Shown: positions 34,323 through 47,137, counted from the stretch's first letter. The stretch: DNA of 64,000 nucleotides from Epiperipatus broadwayi (GCA_028023455.1 JAQFVV010000043.1:664001-728000), one strand, 5' to 3'. The notes: a model not told the origin generated them from the letters alone. A program made the numbers and translations.

Positions 34323-34694
34323 CTGGAAGTAAATTATTTAAAGTTACATTCATAATAATCTAAACACTTTCAAGTATTAAATATATAAAAAATGTTAACG
34401 GCTTCATTGCTCAGCAATTCATCAGAAGTTCAATCATCAGAACTGTGAATACCGGAATTGATCATGGGACGTCCTAATCCCAAGTCAAATAAACATCAAT
34501 AATGAATGGTTTTTATTATTCATGTCTCTATTCATTGTAGACGAGTTATAATTATCTTGGTAAAAAATTTGTATAGAACTATAAAAGTCTGATAAGTCTG
34601 AATTTCGAATATATTGTCTATTACCTTTTTTAAATATTAATATTAGTAATGCATCCTTCTAATCATCTGGTACATTTTTATCATTTAAACATTT

Positions 34695-34839
34695 GGTATA
34701 TAATTTTGAATATCTATCTACCTGTCTGTCTATCTGTCTGTCTCTATCTGTCCATCTGTTTACCTACCTACCTGCCTGCCTGCCTGCCTGACTGCCTGCC
34801 CGCCTGCCCGCCTGCCTGCCTGCCTGCCTGCCTACCTGC

Positions 34840-34898
<59 letters not shown>

Positions 34899-34902
34899 GA
34901 AG
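34695..34902. repeat. Tetranucleotide microsatellite (CTGT/CCTG/CTAT)n, left of PLE
   Basis: Compound run: CTAT/CTGT, then CCTG, then (CTAT)n up to TCTAGAAGTATATTC, where the PLE end begins. The 100-codon ORF through it is an artefact of the repeat. A run of the same composition and the same strand orientation follows the PLE at 43338-43460. Confidence 0.9.
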
Positions 34903-36768
34903 TATATTCTCTTATTTTTCTCCTTCACTTTTTTTGCATATCTTCATATAATCATATATATCATTTATAATACTTCACTCATATACACTTTAATGCAATT
35001 AATTTTCTTAAAAACTTCTTTATTTTCTTACAGTTTCGACTGTCCAGCAGTCTTCTTCAGAGCTACAAGATTTGAATAATACAAATACATAATTATCATT
35101 TCACATATATATGTATAAATCTTATATAAATCAAATATATATATATATATATCTCCATCATTTTACACACATATATAAAACACACACATATATACATATA
35201 TATCAAAATATACACATATATTTTCTTCATATATATATATACACATATAAATCTATATCACCCCTAGACATATATATATAATCCATATCTACATCTATAT
35301 ATATATGCATATCCAATACCTAGACATACCTCTTTTAAACATACACTCATATACAGATATACATACACCTATAGACATATATACAATCTTCATATATCTT
35401 TACTAATACACATCCATATGTATATTCTATCTACACATATATAAAATACAAAACATATCCAATTCACCGGTTTTTAATTTTTTACCTTTTTAAACAATTC
35501 CATTTTTACTTATTTTTAAATCAACCTTTTAAAAAAATTTTTTTTTAATATTATTTATAATATTTAATACTATTTTATTATTTTTATAATTATCTAATAT
35601 ATAACATCTTTTACTTTACTATCTTTAATTTTACTTTTTATAACTTTTATCTCTATTTCACTAAATAATATTTTTAACATTATTACCTCCATCTTCCTTA
35701 CAGTTGTTTTAATTTTAATTAAGATGACTGTTTTTTTCAAAATTTTCTATCTTATTTATTCATTTAAAACAGCTCCCTCTGTTATCAATATTATAAAACT
35801 TATGATTCTATTTACCTTCCAACTTCCCAATTATAATCATTAAGCATATTCCAATATTATAAATAGCTACTTTACCATTATTCCACATCTAAATATACAT
35901 ATCAAACATCCATATTTTCTACATTTATATATATACATCTTCACATTACCTCTATACATATAACTAAAATAATATATAAAACCAATATATAAACCCAATA
36001 CATAAAACTATATCCAAAATAAAAGATTAAAAAATTAACAATTTAAAAAATTAACAATTTAAAAATTATTAACAAATCCCTACCTACACCTATACACCCA
36101 CACATATATATATATCCAAAAATATAATTCTATTCCTTAAAACACATTTGTATATATACCTACATTCCCAATATATATACCCCTATTCATATATATACCT
36201 ATATTCTCATAAATACCCATATTCATAACATATACCTACATATATCTATCCTCCTATACATTTATACATATCCACCCACATAAATACTCAAATTTCTTAT
36301 AAATTACATATATAACTATACAAACCACATCTAATGCCCCAATTTATATTATCTTTAAAATCTATTTTATTTCTACGGTTATTTTTTCATTTTATTATCT
36401 ATCTTGTTTAATACATAATACCTTTTTACTTCCTTATCTATAAACAAAACTAGACCATTTTTATTACCTTTAAAACTATTTTATTATTACTTTTAGTTTT
36501 TAAATTTCTATAACAAATTTACAAACTTTTATAAACATTACCCTTTTTATTATTTATTATTACTATCAACTCCCTCTGTTATCTATTTTATAAAACTTAT
36601 AACTATTTTAACCTATATTTATTAATAATCTCTACAAATCTTTTATGTATATCTACATAATATAACTTTTAAACCTACTTTCTTTTATTACTATTATTAA
36701 TACCATTATTATTAATCAATCACAACAATAAACATGCTAACACCAATATCTTTTCCAAACCATATTTT
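34903..36768. repeat. Left inverted arm of the large PLE
   Basis: Complementary to 38453-43337 once the nested LINE is removed: AAACATGCTAACACCAATAT (36730) against ATATTGGTGTTAGCATGTTT (38471), and GTTTCGACTGTCCAGCAGTC (35033) against GACTGCTGGACAGTCGAAAC (43249). The arm contains the minus-strand CTCTGAAGAAGACTG..CAGTCGAAAC hammerhead-like core near its outer end (35034-35068). Positions 34903-34961 are the element end missing from the right arm but present at 45185-45245. Arms like these correspond to PLE pseudo-LTRs. Confidence 0.88.
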
Positions 36769-36875
36769 AATTTTATATTCAATATTCGCTACCAATATAC
36801 ACATTCATACGCTCCTAAAACATATATATATTCTTATTTTTAATTACTAATAAGCCTATAAATCCAATACTACAC

Positions 36876-38440
36876 CTACCAACACAACATTCTTAGTCCC
36901 CCATCCCTATTTAAACTAGGCCTTATCCTCTTAATTAGTATCGCTTCTTTTATTTTTCTATCTCTTCTTTTATTAGTATATCCTAACATTTTTATACTCT
37001 CTTTGTCAAATACATGCCCTGTTTCCATAGTATGCAAATAAATTGGCGAATTTTTATCATACCTATGTTGATTTAACCTCGTAAAAATAGAATTCTTTGT
37101 CTCCCCTACATATTTAGTCCTTATCATATTTTGCTTACAATATCTACAATCTATTTGATATATGCCATTTATACATTTCCGCATATCTTTAATGTATTTA
37201 TTATCTAATATATTCATTATATTTTTTCTTTTTTTATTTACTACCTTATACTTAATTACATTATTATATCTTTTATTAACATCCTTAACTATATTATTAC
37301 TATATGTTTTAACCACTATATATTCCTTCTTTATATTTTTATTTCTATATTTAACACTCTCTTCTTCCTTATTACCTTTCTTATATTTATCTTCTATTAA
37401 TTTTATATTCTTTACTATTGCATTCTCTGGATACTCATTTGTTTTAAATTCCTTTACTATTAATTCTACTTTTTTATATTCCTTTTCACTTGAACAATAA
37501 TTAATAGCCCTACATATTCTTGAACTTATGCTATTTATTGTATATTTATTATCTGTATTAGAATTCCAATTCATTATATTACTATTTCCATTTACTTTTT
37601 TATACACTGATGTTTCTATTCTACATCTATTTTTAATATATGTTTTTGTTAACAATATGTCCAAATATGATAACTTATTATCTTTCTCTCTTTCCACTGT
37701 AAATTTAATAGTTCTATCTAAGGTATTAATTTTATCTAAATATTTATCAATTTATCTTTCACTTCTATTAAAAATTAATAGATAATCATCTACATATCTT
37801 TTCAACATTATTGGTCCAATTTCCTCATCTATCATCTTTTTTTCTATTTCCTCCATATATATACAACTTAATATCCCAGTCAATGCCCCTCCTATCAATA
37901 ACCCTTTTCTCTGCTTAAAATATTCTCCATTAAACTCAAACATCATTTCCTTACAACACAACTCTAGAATCTGTTTTAATTTATTTATTGGTATTTCTAT
38001 TACTTTTCTTCCATCTTTCATATATTTATTAATAGCTAAATCTATCACTTTATCTACATCCAAATTTGTGTACATTGACACTATATCTATCTTAATCACT
38101 GTCAACCTATATTTATCATACTTTATAACTTTTTCTTTAATTTCTTTAATTAACTCCTTATTGTTTTTTATAAAAGCACTGCTTTTCTTATTAATGTATT
38201 TTTTAAAAATATTATGTGCTAACCATTTAGATACCTTATCAAAATATGCACCCTTTCCATTTATTACTGGTCTTAATGGCACTCCTTCTTTATATATTTT
38301 TGGTGCTCCATATATTCTCGCTAATTCACAGTCTTTATTTCCTAACTCATCCAATGTTCTTCTATCTATTAATTTATTATTAAATAACCCTTTAATTAAT
38401 TCTACATTTTTTTACTTTTTATTCCACTATCATCCTTCAT
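36876..38440 (-). pseudogene. Penelope-like element ORF: reverse transcriptase + GIY-YIG endonuclease, lightly broken
   Basis: Minus-strand frame from an ATG at 38440. RT blocks in order: PKIYKEGVPLRPVINGKG (PLE RT 'PK.HK...PLRPIV'), VIKIDIVSMYTNL (first catalytic Asp), FNGEYFKQRKGLLIGGALTG, and KRYVDDYLLIF (YVDD active site). After an in-frame TAA at 37754-37752 comes DNKLSYLDILL (NKL.FLD block), then the endonuclease: GIYQIDCRYC, YVGETKNSIFTRLNQH (catalytic Arg), and RKIKEAILIKRIRPSLNRDG (catalytic Glu). Lesions: the single stop, and a 1-nt shift in an A7 tract near 38407-38413. RT motifs upstream of PK.YK are missing, and the ORF starts at the palindrome junction, so the element is 5'-incomplete. 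Overlapping plus-strand ORFs are antisense shadows. Confidence 0.9.
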
Positions 38441-38452
38441 TATTTTTACAAA

Positions 38453-41400
38453 AAATATGGTTTGGAAAAGATATTGGTGTTAGCATGTTTATTGTTGTGA
38501 TTGATTAGTAATAATGGTATTAATAATAGTAATAAAAGAAAGTAGGTTTAAAAGTTATATTATGTGGATATACATAAAAGATTTGTAGAGATTATTAATA
38601 TATATAGGTTAAAAATAGTTATAAGTTTTATAAAATAGATAATAGAGGGAGTTGATAGTAATAATAAATAATAAAAAGGGTAATGTTTATAAAAGTTTGT
38701 AAATTTGTTATAGAAATTTAAAAACTAAAAGTAATAATAAAATAGTTTTAAAGGTAATAAAAATGGTCTAGTTTTGTGTTATAAATAAGGAAGTAAAAAG
38801 GTATTATGTATTAAACAAGATAGATAATAAAATGAAAAAATAACTGTAGAAATAAAATAGATTTTAAAGATAATATAAATTGGGGCATTAGATGTGGTTT
38901 GTATAGTTATATATGTAATTTATAAGTAATTTGAGTATTTATGTGGGTGGGTATGTATAAATGTATAGGAGGATAGATATATGTAGGTATATGTTATGAA
39001 TATAGGTATTTATGAGAATATAGGTATATATATGAATAGAGGTATATATATTGGGAATGTAGGTATATATACGAATGTGTTTTAAGGGATAGAATTATAT
39101 TTTTGGATATATATATATGTGGGTGTATAGGTGTAGGTAGGGATTTGTTAATAATTTTTAAATTGTTAATTTTTTAAATTGTTAATTTTTTAATTTTGTA
39201 ATCTTTTATTTTGGATATAGTTTTATGTATTGGGTTTATATATTGGTTTTATATATTATTTTAGTTATATGTATAGAGGTAATGTGAAGATGTATATATA
39301 TATATGTAGGAAATATGGATGTTTGATATGTATATTTAGATGTGGAATAATGGTAAAGTAGCTATTTATAATATTGGAATATGGTTAATGATTATAATTG
39401 GGAAGTTGGAAGGTAAATAGAATCATAAGTTTTATACTATTGATAACAGGGGGAGCTGTTTTAAATGAATAAATTATATTGGAGTGGAATAGTAACATAT
39501 ACGAATGTTTAGTTAAGGATATACAAAGTTTTAAAGAAAAGGGGAAGAGAATAATGGTTATAGGGGATATGAATGGACATATTGAAGAAATTGATGATGT
39601 AGATAATAAAAATGGACAGCTTTTGAAGAATTTTTGTCAGAAAGTGAATTTGAGTATTGGAAATTTATTAAATATTTATGAGGGACAATACACATGGTCC
39701 AGAAATAATATATTTCACACAATAGATTATGTATTGGTAGAGAAAGAGGGAATAAATAAAATACGGAAAATTAAGGTATTTGATAATGAAGAAAAAGTAT
39801 GCACTAGTGATCATAATTTCATTGTAATTGAAATGGTTAGTAATGTGATGGAGAATAGAAATAAAAGTAGAAATAATAGTGAAAGATGTGGATGGAGAGT
39901 AAATGATAAGAATAAGTTGGAAGAGTATAAAATACAAGTTGAAGAAATAATGGAAGAGTGGGTTGGGGATGAGTATAAGGATTGGTGTAAGGAAGTAGAA
40001 AAAGTTGCAAATAGGGTTTTAGGTGAGAATATTGAAAAAAATAAAAGTAATAAAAAAATTAAAATTAGTAAAAGTGTAAAAGAAAGGAAAGAAGCATGTA
40101 GAGAATATAAGTGTGCTATTAAGAATAAGGAAAGTGAAAAAGATATTAATGCTAAATGGGAAAAGTACTTAGAAAAGAAGAAGTTGGCTAAAATAGATAT
40201 TTATAGAGAGAGAATGAAATTGAATAGTAAATTGTTGGAGGATATTAATAAAAGTGGAAGAGATGGAAGTAAAAAATTTTGGAATTATATTAAAAGGAGA
40301 AATGTAGCGAAGAGAGAGTTAGTATTACTAGATGATGATGGAACTGAGTGTAGTTCTAGAGAAGATTTAGAGAGAATCTTAAATAGTTATGTAATGAATA
40401 TAGAAAAGATGTTAAATGTGAATGATAGAATATTAGAAAATATGAAAGAATATAGTAATGGAAATATTAGTTTTTCAGAAAATGAACTAAATGAGGTAGA
40501 GAAGAAATTGAAAAGTGGGAAGGCAAGAGGTTTAGATGGATGGGCAGCAGAGATGGTAATGAATTTAGGATATAGGGCAAAAGTAAAGTTATTATCCTGT
40601 TTTAATAAAATGGCACAGAATAGAGTTTTCCCAAGTAATTGGAGTAATACAAGAGTAAGGTTATTATTTAAAGGAAAGGGTAAGGATCATAGAAAGTTGA
40701 ATAATTATAGACCGATAGCGGTAACATCAGTTTTATATAAAGTTTTCTCGTATATGGTGGCTAGTAAAGTTGTAAAATGGATGGAAGGGAATAATGTAGT
40801 GGGTGAAATGCAAGGAGGTTTTAGATTAGATAGGCATATAGGAGATAGTTTATTTGTAGTTACACAACTTATGGATATGAGTAGGAATGCAGATAAACAG
40901 TTATATATGAGTTTTATAGATATAGAGAAGGCATATGATAGAGTAAATAGAAATAGATTATGGATAAGTTTAGCAAATTTGGGAATGGATGAAGCTTTAA
41001 TAGATATTATTAAGAAATTATATGAAAATAATTATTATATATATATATATCAATTAGAGAATATAGAATCAATTAAAGTTAAAAATGGTGTGGGACTAAG
41101 GCAAGGATGCCCTATGTCACCTATTTTGTTTGTGTTGTATTTGAGTGAAATGGAAAGAGCAATAGAAAGATTAGGAAGAGGGATAGAGATACCATTAATA
41201 GGTAGTAAGGGAGTATATATTTTGTCAGGTCTTTTTTTTGCAGATGATATATTTTTGTGTGCAGAAAAAAGAGAAGATATGGAAGTTATGTTGAGGACAT
41301 GTGCAAGGGTGGGTAAAGAGATGGGGATTAAATTTAGTGAAGAAAAATCAAATATAATGATGGTTAATACTGAGGAAAGAGAAGATGTAGAATTTTTATT

Positions 41401-43337
41401 GGGAGATATTAAGTTAAGTGTGGTGAATAGATATAGTTATTTGGGAATTATTTTAAGTAATCAGAAAAATTATTTGGATGAATGGGAGAAAAAATTGATA
41501 AATGAAGCAAAGAAAAGAAAGGGATTGATAAAGAAATTAACAGTATTTTCATATAATAAATATGATGTAGCTAGAATTATATGGAAAGGAGTTGCAGTAG
41601 CAGGGTTAACATATGGTAATGATGCATTATATGTTAGTAAAAAGATATTAGATTATTTAGAAAAAACTCAAAGGGAAGTAGGAAGACATGCATTGGATGC
41701 AGAAGTATGGACAGCAAGGGAGGCAATTCAAGGAGAAATGGGATGGTCAAGTTTTCATATGAGAGATGCAAAAAGTAAAATGAAAATGTTTGGTAGATTG
41801 CAGTTTATGGATAATAAAAGAATAGCTAAAATAGTATTTAATTGGGTTATGAGTAAAGGGCAGGTAACAAGATGGGTGAGAAAGGTAATGCGCTATGCAA
41901 AAGATTTGGATAAAGAATTTATATCAGTATATTTGTACAAAAGATGGGATGATTGTGTTAAGAGGATTATTGAGTGTTATAGTAGTAAGGAATGGGATAA
42001 AAGAATAGATTTATTAATAAAGACTAGGGAGTTAGAGAGATGGAGAAATAGTATGAAGAGTAAAAAGAGTTTAAATATATATAGAAATAAACAGAATATT
42101 AGGTGTGAGTTAATATATGATAATAGTAAGGAAAGTAGTTTATTGTTTAAGGCTCGAACGGGATCTTTAGCTACAAAAGAATATACATGTAAATGGAAAA
42201 ATATGGGTGATTTATTTTGTAAATTATGTAAGGAAGGAATTGAAAATATTAGGCATTTGTTAATTGAATGTAAATGTTTGAAAACAGAAAGGGTACATAT
42301 AATGAAGTTGTGGAAAAATAAATATGAAAAGAGTGATTATACAGAAAGTGAATTATTGGTTTTTATGCTAGGTTTGGGAAAAGATAAGGGGGATTTAGAT
42401 ATAAAGGTTATAGAGTTGACAAAAATTATGTTGTGGAAATGGGATAGAGCAGATTATGGGTAAATTTAGAGTGGGGAATGTAAAAGAAAGTGGCTAACAG
42501 GTTTATCTGGGCTTAATTGCTGAGATATTCTTGACTTCGTTTAAGGAGAAGCCATAATACATCACATCACATCAAGATAGAAAATTTTGAAAAAAAACGA
42601 TCATTTAATTAAAGTTAAAACAACTGTAAGGAAGATGGAGGTAATAATGTTAAAAATATTATTTAGTGAAATAGAGATAAATATTATAAAAAGTAAAATT
42701 AAAGATAGTAAAGTAAAAGATGTTATATATTAGATAATTATAAAAATAATAAAATAGTATTAAATATTATAAATAATATTAAAAAGAAGAATTTTTAAAA
42801 GGTTGATTTAAAAATAAGTAAAAATGGAATTGTTTAAAAAGGTAAAAAATTAAAAAACGGTGAATTGGATATGTTTTGTATTTTATATATGTGTAGATAG
42901 AATATACATATGGATGTGTATTAGTAAAGATATATGAAGATTGTATATATGTCTATAGGTGTATGTATATCTGTATATGAATGTATGTTTAAGTCTAGGT
43001 ATTGGATATGCATATATATATAGATGTAGATATGGATTATATATATATGTCTAGGGGTGATATAGATTTATATGTGTATATATATGAAGAAAATATATGT
43101 GTATATTTTGATATATATGTGTGTGTTTTATATATGTGTGTAAAATGATGGATATATATATATTTTTGATTTATATAAGATTTATACATATATATGTGAA
43201 ATGATAATTATGTAATTGTATTATTCAATTCTTGTAGCTCTGAAGAAGACTGCTGGACAGTCGAAACTGTAAGAAAATAAAGAAGTTTTTAAGAAAATTA
43301 ATTGCATTAAAGTGTATATGAGTGAAGTATTATAAAT
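38453..43337. repeat. Right inverted arm of the large PLE, split by a LINE
   Basis: Complement of 36768-34962. It is continuous from 38453 to about 39472 and resumes at about 42573 (AAGATAGAAAATTTTG) after the LINE, so the filled site can be read against the empty left arm (ATAAATAAGATAGAAAAT, about 35750). The outer end has GCTCTGAAGAAGACTGCTGG then CAGTCGAAACTGTAAG (43239-43274). Arm similarity is high although the right arm has base differences, for example in the AT runs. Confidence 0.88.
39473..42573 (+). CDS. Nested LINE: APE endonuclease (partial) + reverse transcriptase + zinc knuckle
   Basis: A long open frame (39479-42463, 994 codons) with no internal stop. N-terminal part: IMVIGDMNGHI, IDYVLVEK and CTSDHNFIVIEM are the C-terminal half of an APE-like endonuclease. 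RT: KGKGKDHRKLNNYRPIAVTS, QGGFRLDRHIGDSL, FIDIEKAYDRVNR (Asp), GLRQGCPMSPILFVLYL, GLFFADDIFLCAE (FADD catalytic box). C-terminus: CKLCKEGIENIRHLLIEC (C-x2-C..H-x4-C). The first catalytic residues of APE are missing and an in-frame stop lies at 39470, so the copy is 5'-truncated with no authentic start. The 3' end has a CATCACATCACATCA tail, after which the PLE arm resumes. Non-LTR retrotransposon; the clade is not determined. The intact frame implies recent insertion, later than the PLE. Confidence 0.92.
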
Positions 43338-43416
43338 GATCTGTCTGTCTGTCTGTCTGTCTGTCTGCCTGCCTGCCGGCCTGCCTGCCTGCCTGCCCGC
43401 CTGCCCACCTGCCTGC

Positions 43417-43455
<39 letters not shown>

Positions 43456-43460
43456 TCTAT
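43338..43460. repeat. Tetranucleotide microsatellite (CTGT/CCTG/CTAT)n, right of PLE
   Basis: (CTGT)n-(CCTG)n-(CTGT)n-(CTAT)n, the same strand and composition as 34695-34902. The PLE right arm stops abruptly at 43337, missing about 60 bp of the element end. Confidence 0.9.
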
Positions 43461-43489
43461 TGTGTGTGTTCAAATTGATTGATATTATT

Positions 43490-43931
43490 AGTTGTCAAAT
43501 CTTAAACTTTGTCAACAAAGATTCAAATGATGAAATATGCGATGAACATTTTCAGCACTAAATTGCCACAGTTACTAAATAGATAATTAAAATACTCTCT
43601 AGCCATACCATAAGTCACTATTTTTTCACAATAAAAAAGTAATCACGTCTTTTAGTATGCCTCATTAATATAGATAAATAACTAAAACACCTAAATCAAT
43701 CAAGAAATTATTTCCTGCTGATTTGACAAATCTGAAAGATTTTTCCGTCATTAAACTTTGTCAAAAAATACTCTAGTAATGAAATATGTAATGCTGAACA
43801 CTTTCAGAGCTAAATGTATATGAAATGTTTGCGATTAAATCTCAATGCAACAATTACTACGCCCTTTAGCCATATCATAAGATAATAATATTTTCAATAA
43901 AAGATGGTTCTGTCTTTTATCATGTCTCACT

Positions 43932-43945
<14 letters not shown>
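43490..43945. repeat. Diverged tandem duplication, about 255-bp unit
   Basis: TTAAACTTTGTCAACAAAGA..GATGAAATATGCGATGAACA (43502) is echoed by TTAAACTTTGTCAAAAAATA..AATGAAATATGTAATGCTGA (43753). The later blocks TAGCCATACCATAAG/TAGCCATATCATAAG and GTCTTTTAGTATGCCTCA/GTCTTTTATCATGTCTCA follow in the same order. No coding potential was found. Confidence 0.75.
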
Positions 43946-43964
<19 letters not shown>

Positions 43965-44239
43965 GTATGTCTGAAACACAGAGTAGAGAATCTGATTTTA
44001 AATACAATCAAAAAATTTGTTCCTAGATGTTTAAAATTTGACCTCCCAGTCTAAGTGTTTCAGATACACTTCTATATATCTGTGAGGTATGATAAAAATG
44101 GAACTCTTTTATATAAAAAAATGTCTTATTATTACTTTGTGATATCTTAAATATTAAACACCCACACACGTTTCTATACATATATGTGAATATATAATTT
44201 GAAAATATCAATATATGAATTGTCTTACGAAATCACTAA

Positions 44240-44410
44240 AATATCATTTGATCACCATTTCCTATGATTAAACAAGTTGTTAAACCAGCTAGTGCTACCC
44301 AATGCAAGCAAATCAAAGGATGCAAGAAGGTTTGTACATAAAATCCCAGCACAAAGTTTCTTGCACACTGGTACTATTGTATGGAGAGTTTGTTACTGTT
44401 AAAAATTTCC
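44240..44410. repeat. Family A remnant
   Basis: ATCATTTGATCACCATTTCC, GCAAGCAAATCAAAGGATGC.. and TGTATGGAGAGTTTGTTACT are the outer left end, inner terminal segment and right end of family A. The ribozyme-bearing centre is deleted. Confidence 0.7.
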
Positions 44411-44844
44411 TTGTTGTCAAGTTTTACATTATGCCTATGTTTCTATCAAATCATATCAGTCATTTTCTGGAAAACAGAGTTATTTAGAAATGCTATTGCA
44501 CAATTCCCGAATAATTTGTAATAGCCTACAACTGAAATACCTCATACATGATTAGACGCTGAAATTAAAGTAGACCTTAGAAAACAATATGTATAAATCT
44601 TCAATGACAATTTTTTTTCACAATCAGAACAAAAGAGACAAAGTTATTGAAACTTTTTTGGGAAAAAATGAATATAAGAAGTATAAAGCACACATATTTT
44701 CTCATTTAATTTTAAAAACCACCCCAACAATTCTCAAAAACACATTAGAGCTGAAGAAACTGAATAAGAATTTATTGAAATATGGGCTACCCATTTCTGT
44801 AGTATCTTCATCTGTGGATCAAAGACTTGCAATAATCTTAATAT

Positions 44845-45245
44845 ATTTTGTTTTGATATATATTGCTTATAACACTTCTTTCTTATACACTTTAATGCAA
44901 CAAATTTTTCTTAAAAACTTCTTTATTCTCCTTGCAGTTTTGACTGTCCAGCAGTCTTCATCAGAGCTCTATCTTCTTCTCTGCAGAGAAGAAGATAGAG
45001 CTCTGATGAAGACTGCTGGACAGTCGAAACTGTAAGAAGAATAAGAAAGTTTTTAAGAAAAAATTGTTAAAGTGGAGAAGATAGAGCTCTGATGAAGACT
45101 GCTGGACAGTCGAAACTGTAAGGAGAATAAAGAAGTTTTTAAGAAAAATTTGTTGCATTAAAGTGTATAAGAAAGAAGTGTTATAAGCAATATATATATA
45201 TATGATTATATGAAGATATGCAAAGAAAGTGAAAGAAAAGAATAA
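44845..45245. repeat. PLE-terminal foldback: one inverted and two direct end-units
   Basis: An inverted end-unit (about 44870-44985) is followed by two direct units (about 44990-45070 and 45075-45245). Each has GAGCTCTGATGAAGACTGC..ACAGTCGAAACTGTAAG. Here the core reads CTGATGA, closer to a true hammerhead than the CTGAAGA of the large PLE arms, but helices I and III still do not form. The rightmost unit continues into the full PLE end (ATATATGATTATATGAAGAT), matching 34903-34961. A non-autonomous derivative of the 34.9-43.3 kb PLE. Confidence 0.8.
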
Positions 45246-45334
45246 GAGAATATTTTGTTTTGACTATGTAAAACTCTTCTTATAATTGAGAACTGGTACC
45301 TAGTGACCTCCAATATACATATAATGATAAATGG

Positions 45335-45870
45335 TATTTTTATACTGAAAAATCTAATGTCATGTGACAATTATCAATTCAATTTTAATTAATATTTGAA
45401 ATGTCTTCAACCTATCCTGTTCAATAATTTTTTGCAATAGGAAAAGTTATTGTATTTTAGATTTTTTTATATAAATTTATAACAGAAAAATAACAGACAT
45501 GGAGCCATTTTAATGTAAATTATTTTTGAAAGAACTGATATTCAGTTTTTGGATTAGAGATGTTTCACTTATTTTTAAAACTCCATCATAAATAGTCACA
45601 TGTCATAAATGTAAAGATAAATAATATTTTTATAAAGTCATGTTTAGAATAATTCTAAATAAGATGTATAATATAGTGGCTTTTTTACTATAAAATTATT
45701 AAACATGGCAGGTAGATGACAGTTTTAGAGGGCAGTTCAAATATTAATTAAAATAGAATTGATAAATATCACATGACATTATACTTATTCAGTATCAAAA
45801 TATTATTTATCTTTGCATACAACATTTATACTATTTATTATAAAGTTTTAAAAATGAGTGAAATATCTCT
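45335..45870. repeat. Imperfect foldback, non-coding
   Basis: The outer pair TAATGTCATGTGACAATTAT..TTCAATTTTAATTAATATT (about 45355) is mirrored near 45752-45780. An inner pair, ATTTTTAAAACTCCATCATA (45570), is mirrored near 45840-45865. Diverged; no ribozyme core was found. Confidence 0.6.
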
Positions 45871-46374
45871 ACTCTATAAAATTAATATTAATCCTTTACA
45901 AAGCAATTTATCTTAAAATATATAAGTGGATTTATGATTACTCTCTGAATAACCTAATATGAAAGATCTAAAAGGCAACTTCATACACACTGAGATTCAT
46001 TTTTCTTGATTGATAGTTAGACATATGAGTTTCCAGTGAATTTTAACATTGTTTATATGGAAGTTTGAATGACCTTTACCTTCAACAAACTTATATTTCT
46101 CTTACATCTTTGTTATATTATATATTTATGATCATTCTCAGCATTCATTAGATTGATGAAGTGAATTTATTGTAATATTAAAATGAATCACTTACAGTAA
46201 GGCTTATATTTATGATTATAATGAGTAAAATTTCACTGTTGGAATGAGCAATAGTTAATCTTGTTTTTCACATAAGTTCTTGGAAAATTAGATAAAATGA
46301 AACCCTTATTGATAGTCGACAATTAGACATTGATTATATGATGATTTGATTGAATTCCTCAACAAATTTAATAT

Positions 46375-46570
46375 GTTATTTGAAAATAGACAAAATGCTC
46401 CACACAGTATTGCCACTCAGTGCAAGCCAGAATAATCAATGGATGCCAGAAGGCATAAAATCCCCATCTAGTGCCTACTCATCCAATATCCCCAGACAGT
46501 TATCAGCAAGCATAAGAAATGGTGATCATGTGATGTTTATTGGATTATTTGAAAATAATTACCAGATCAT
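46375..46570. repeat. Family A foldback with its centre at the ribozyme cleavage site
   Basis: The inverted half runs from about 46386 to 46496 and stops at ...ATATCCCCAGA; on the minus strand it starts TCTGGGGATATTGGATGAG, i.e. at the predicted cleavage site (C-TGGGG). It is joined directly to the direct-strand tail CAGTTATCAGCAAGCATAAG and GATCATGTGATG. No ribozyme core is left. Confidence 0.75.
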
Positions 46571-47137
46571 ATAATAAAATCTTCCATTAGAATAAAAAGG
46601 TAAATGATGTAAATGTTAAGGTCCAAATCTTTATTTTCAGCCAACTAAAGAAGATTCTCTTCTACTAACTATTAGATAGTATATAAACTAACAAATTCAG
46701 ACAGCTACATTATTATTATCCCACAGCAGAGCTACTAAGTACTCATTTTTAAGAAACCTTGGGCAACACCAAATCTCTATATACTACATTAAATAAATGG
46801 ATAATTGAATAACTTTATTGCCTAAGAGTTTATAAAAAGTTTGTTTGCCAGAACTGTAAGAACTTGAATCAATCATCACATGATGGCGCTACTGTATGGA
46901 GAGTTTATCCTCTGTGAACTAGAATCGGTCTGAGGTCATTTTCCTCTAGAGTCTAACACTCTATAACCACACTAAACTATGCAGAACACATTGCCTTAAT
47001 ATTATAAATCAGAATTTGCATGAGTTAATATATTTTAGAAGTAAAGTAATTAAAAATGTAAACTGTATATTAGTTTGCTTCCATAATTTCTTAATTAGCA
47101 TTTTAAAAATAATTGATAAAAGACAAAAACATTTAAC

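Noticed and set aside
34649-34951. 100-codon ORF rich in Leu-Pro-Ala-Cys-Leu-Pro repeats
   Set aside because: It is the translation of the tetranucleotide microsatellite and has no coding support.
37162-38508. Three long plus-strand hydrophobic ORFs (37162-37500, 37528-37785, 38068-38508)
   Set aside because: They are antisense shadows of the minus-strand PLE ORF; the AT-rich codons read as Leu/Ile/Phe on the opposite strand.
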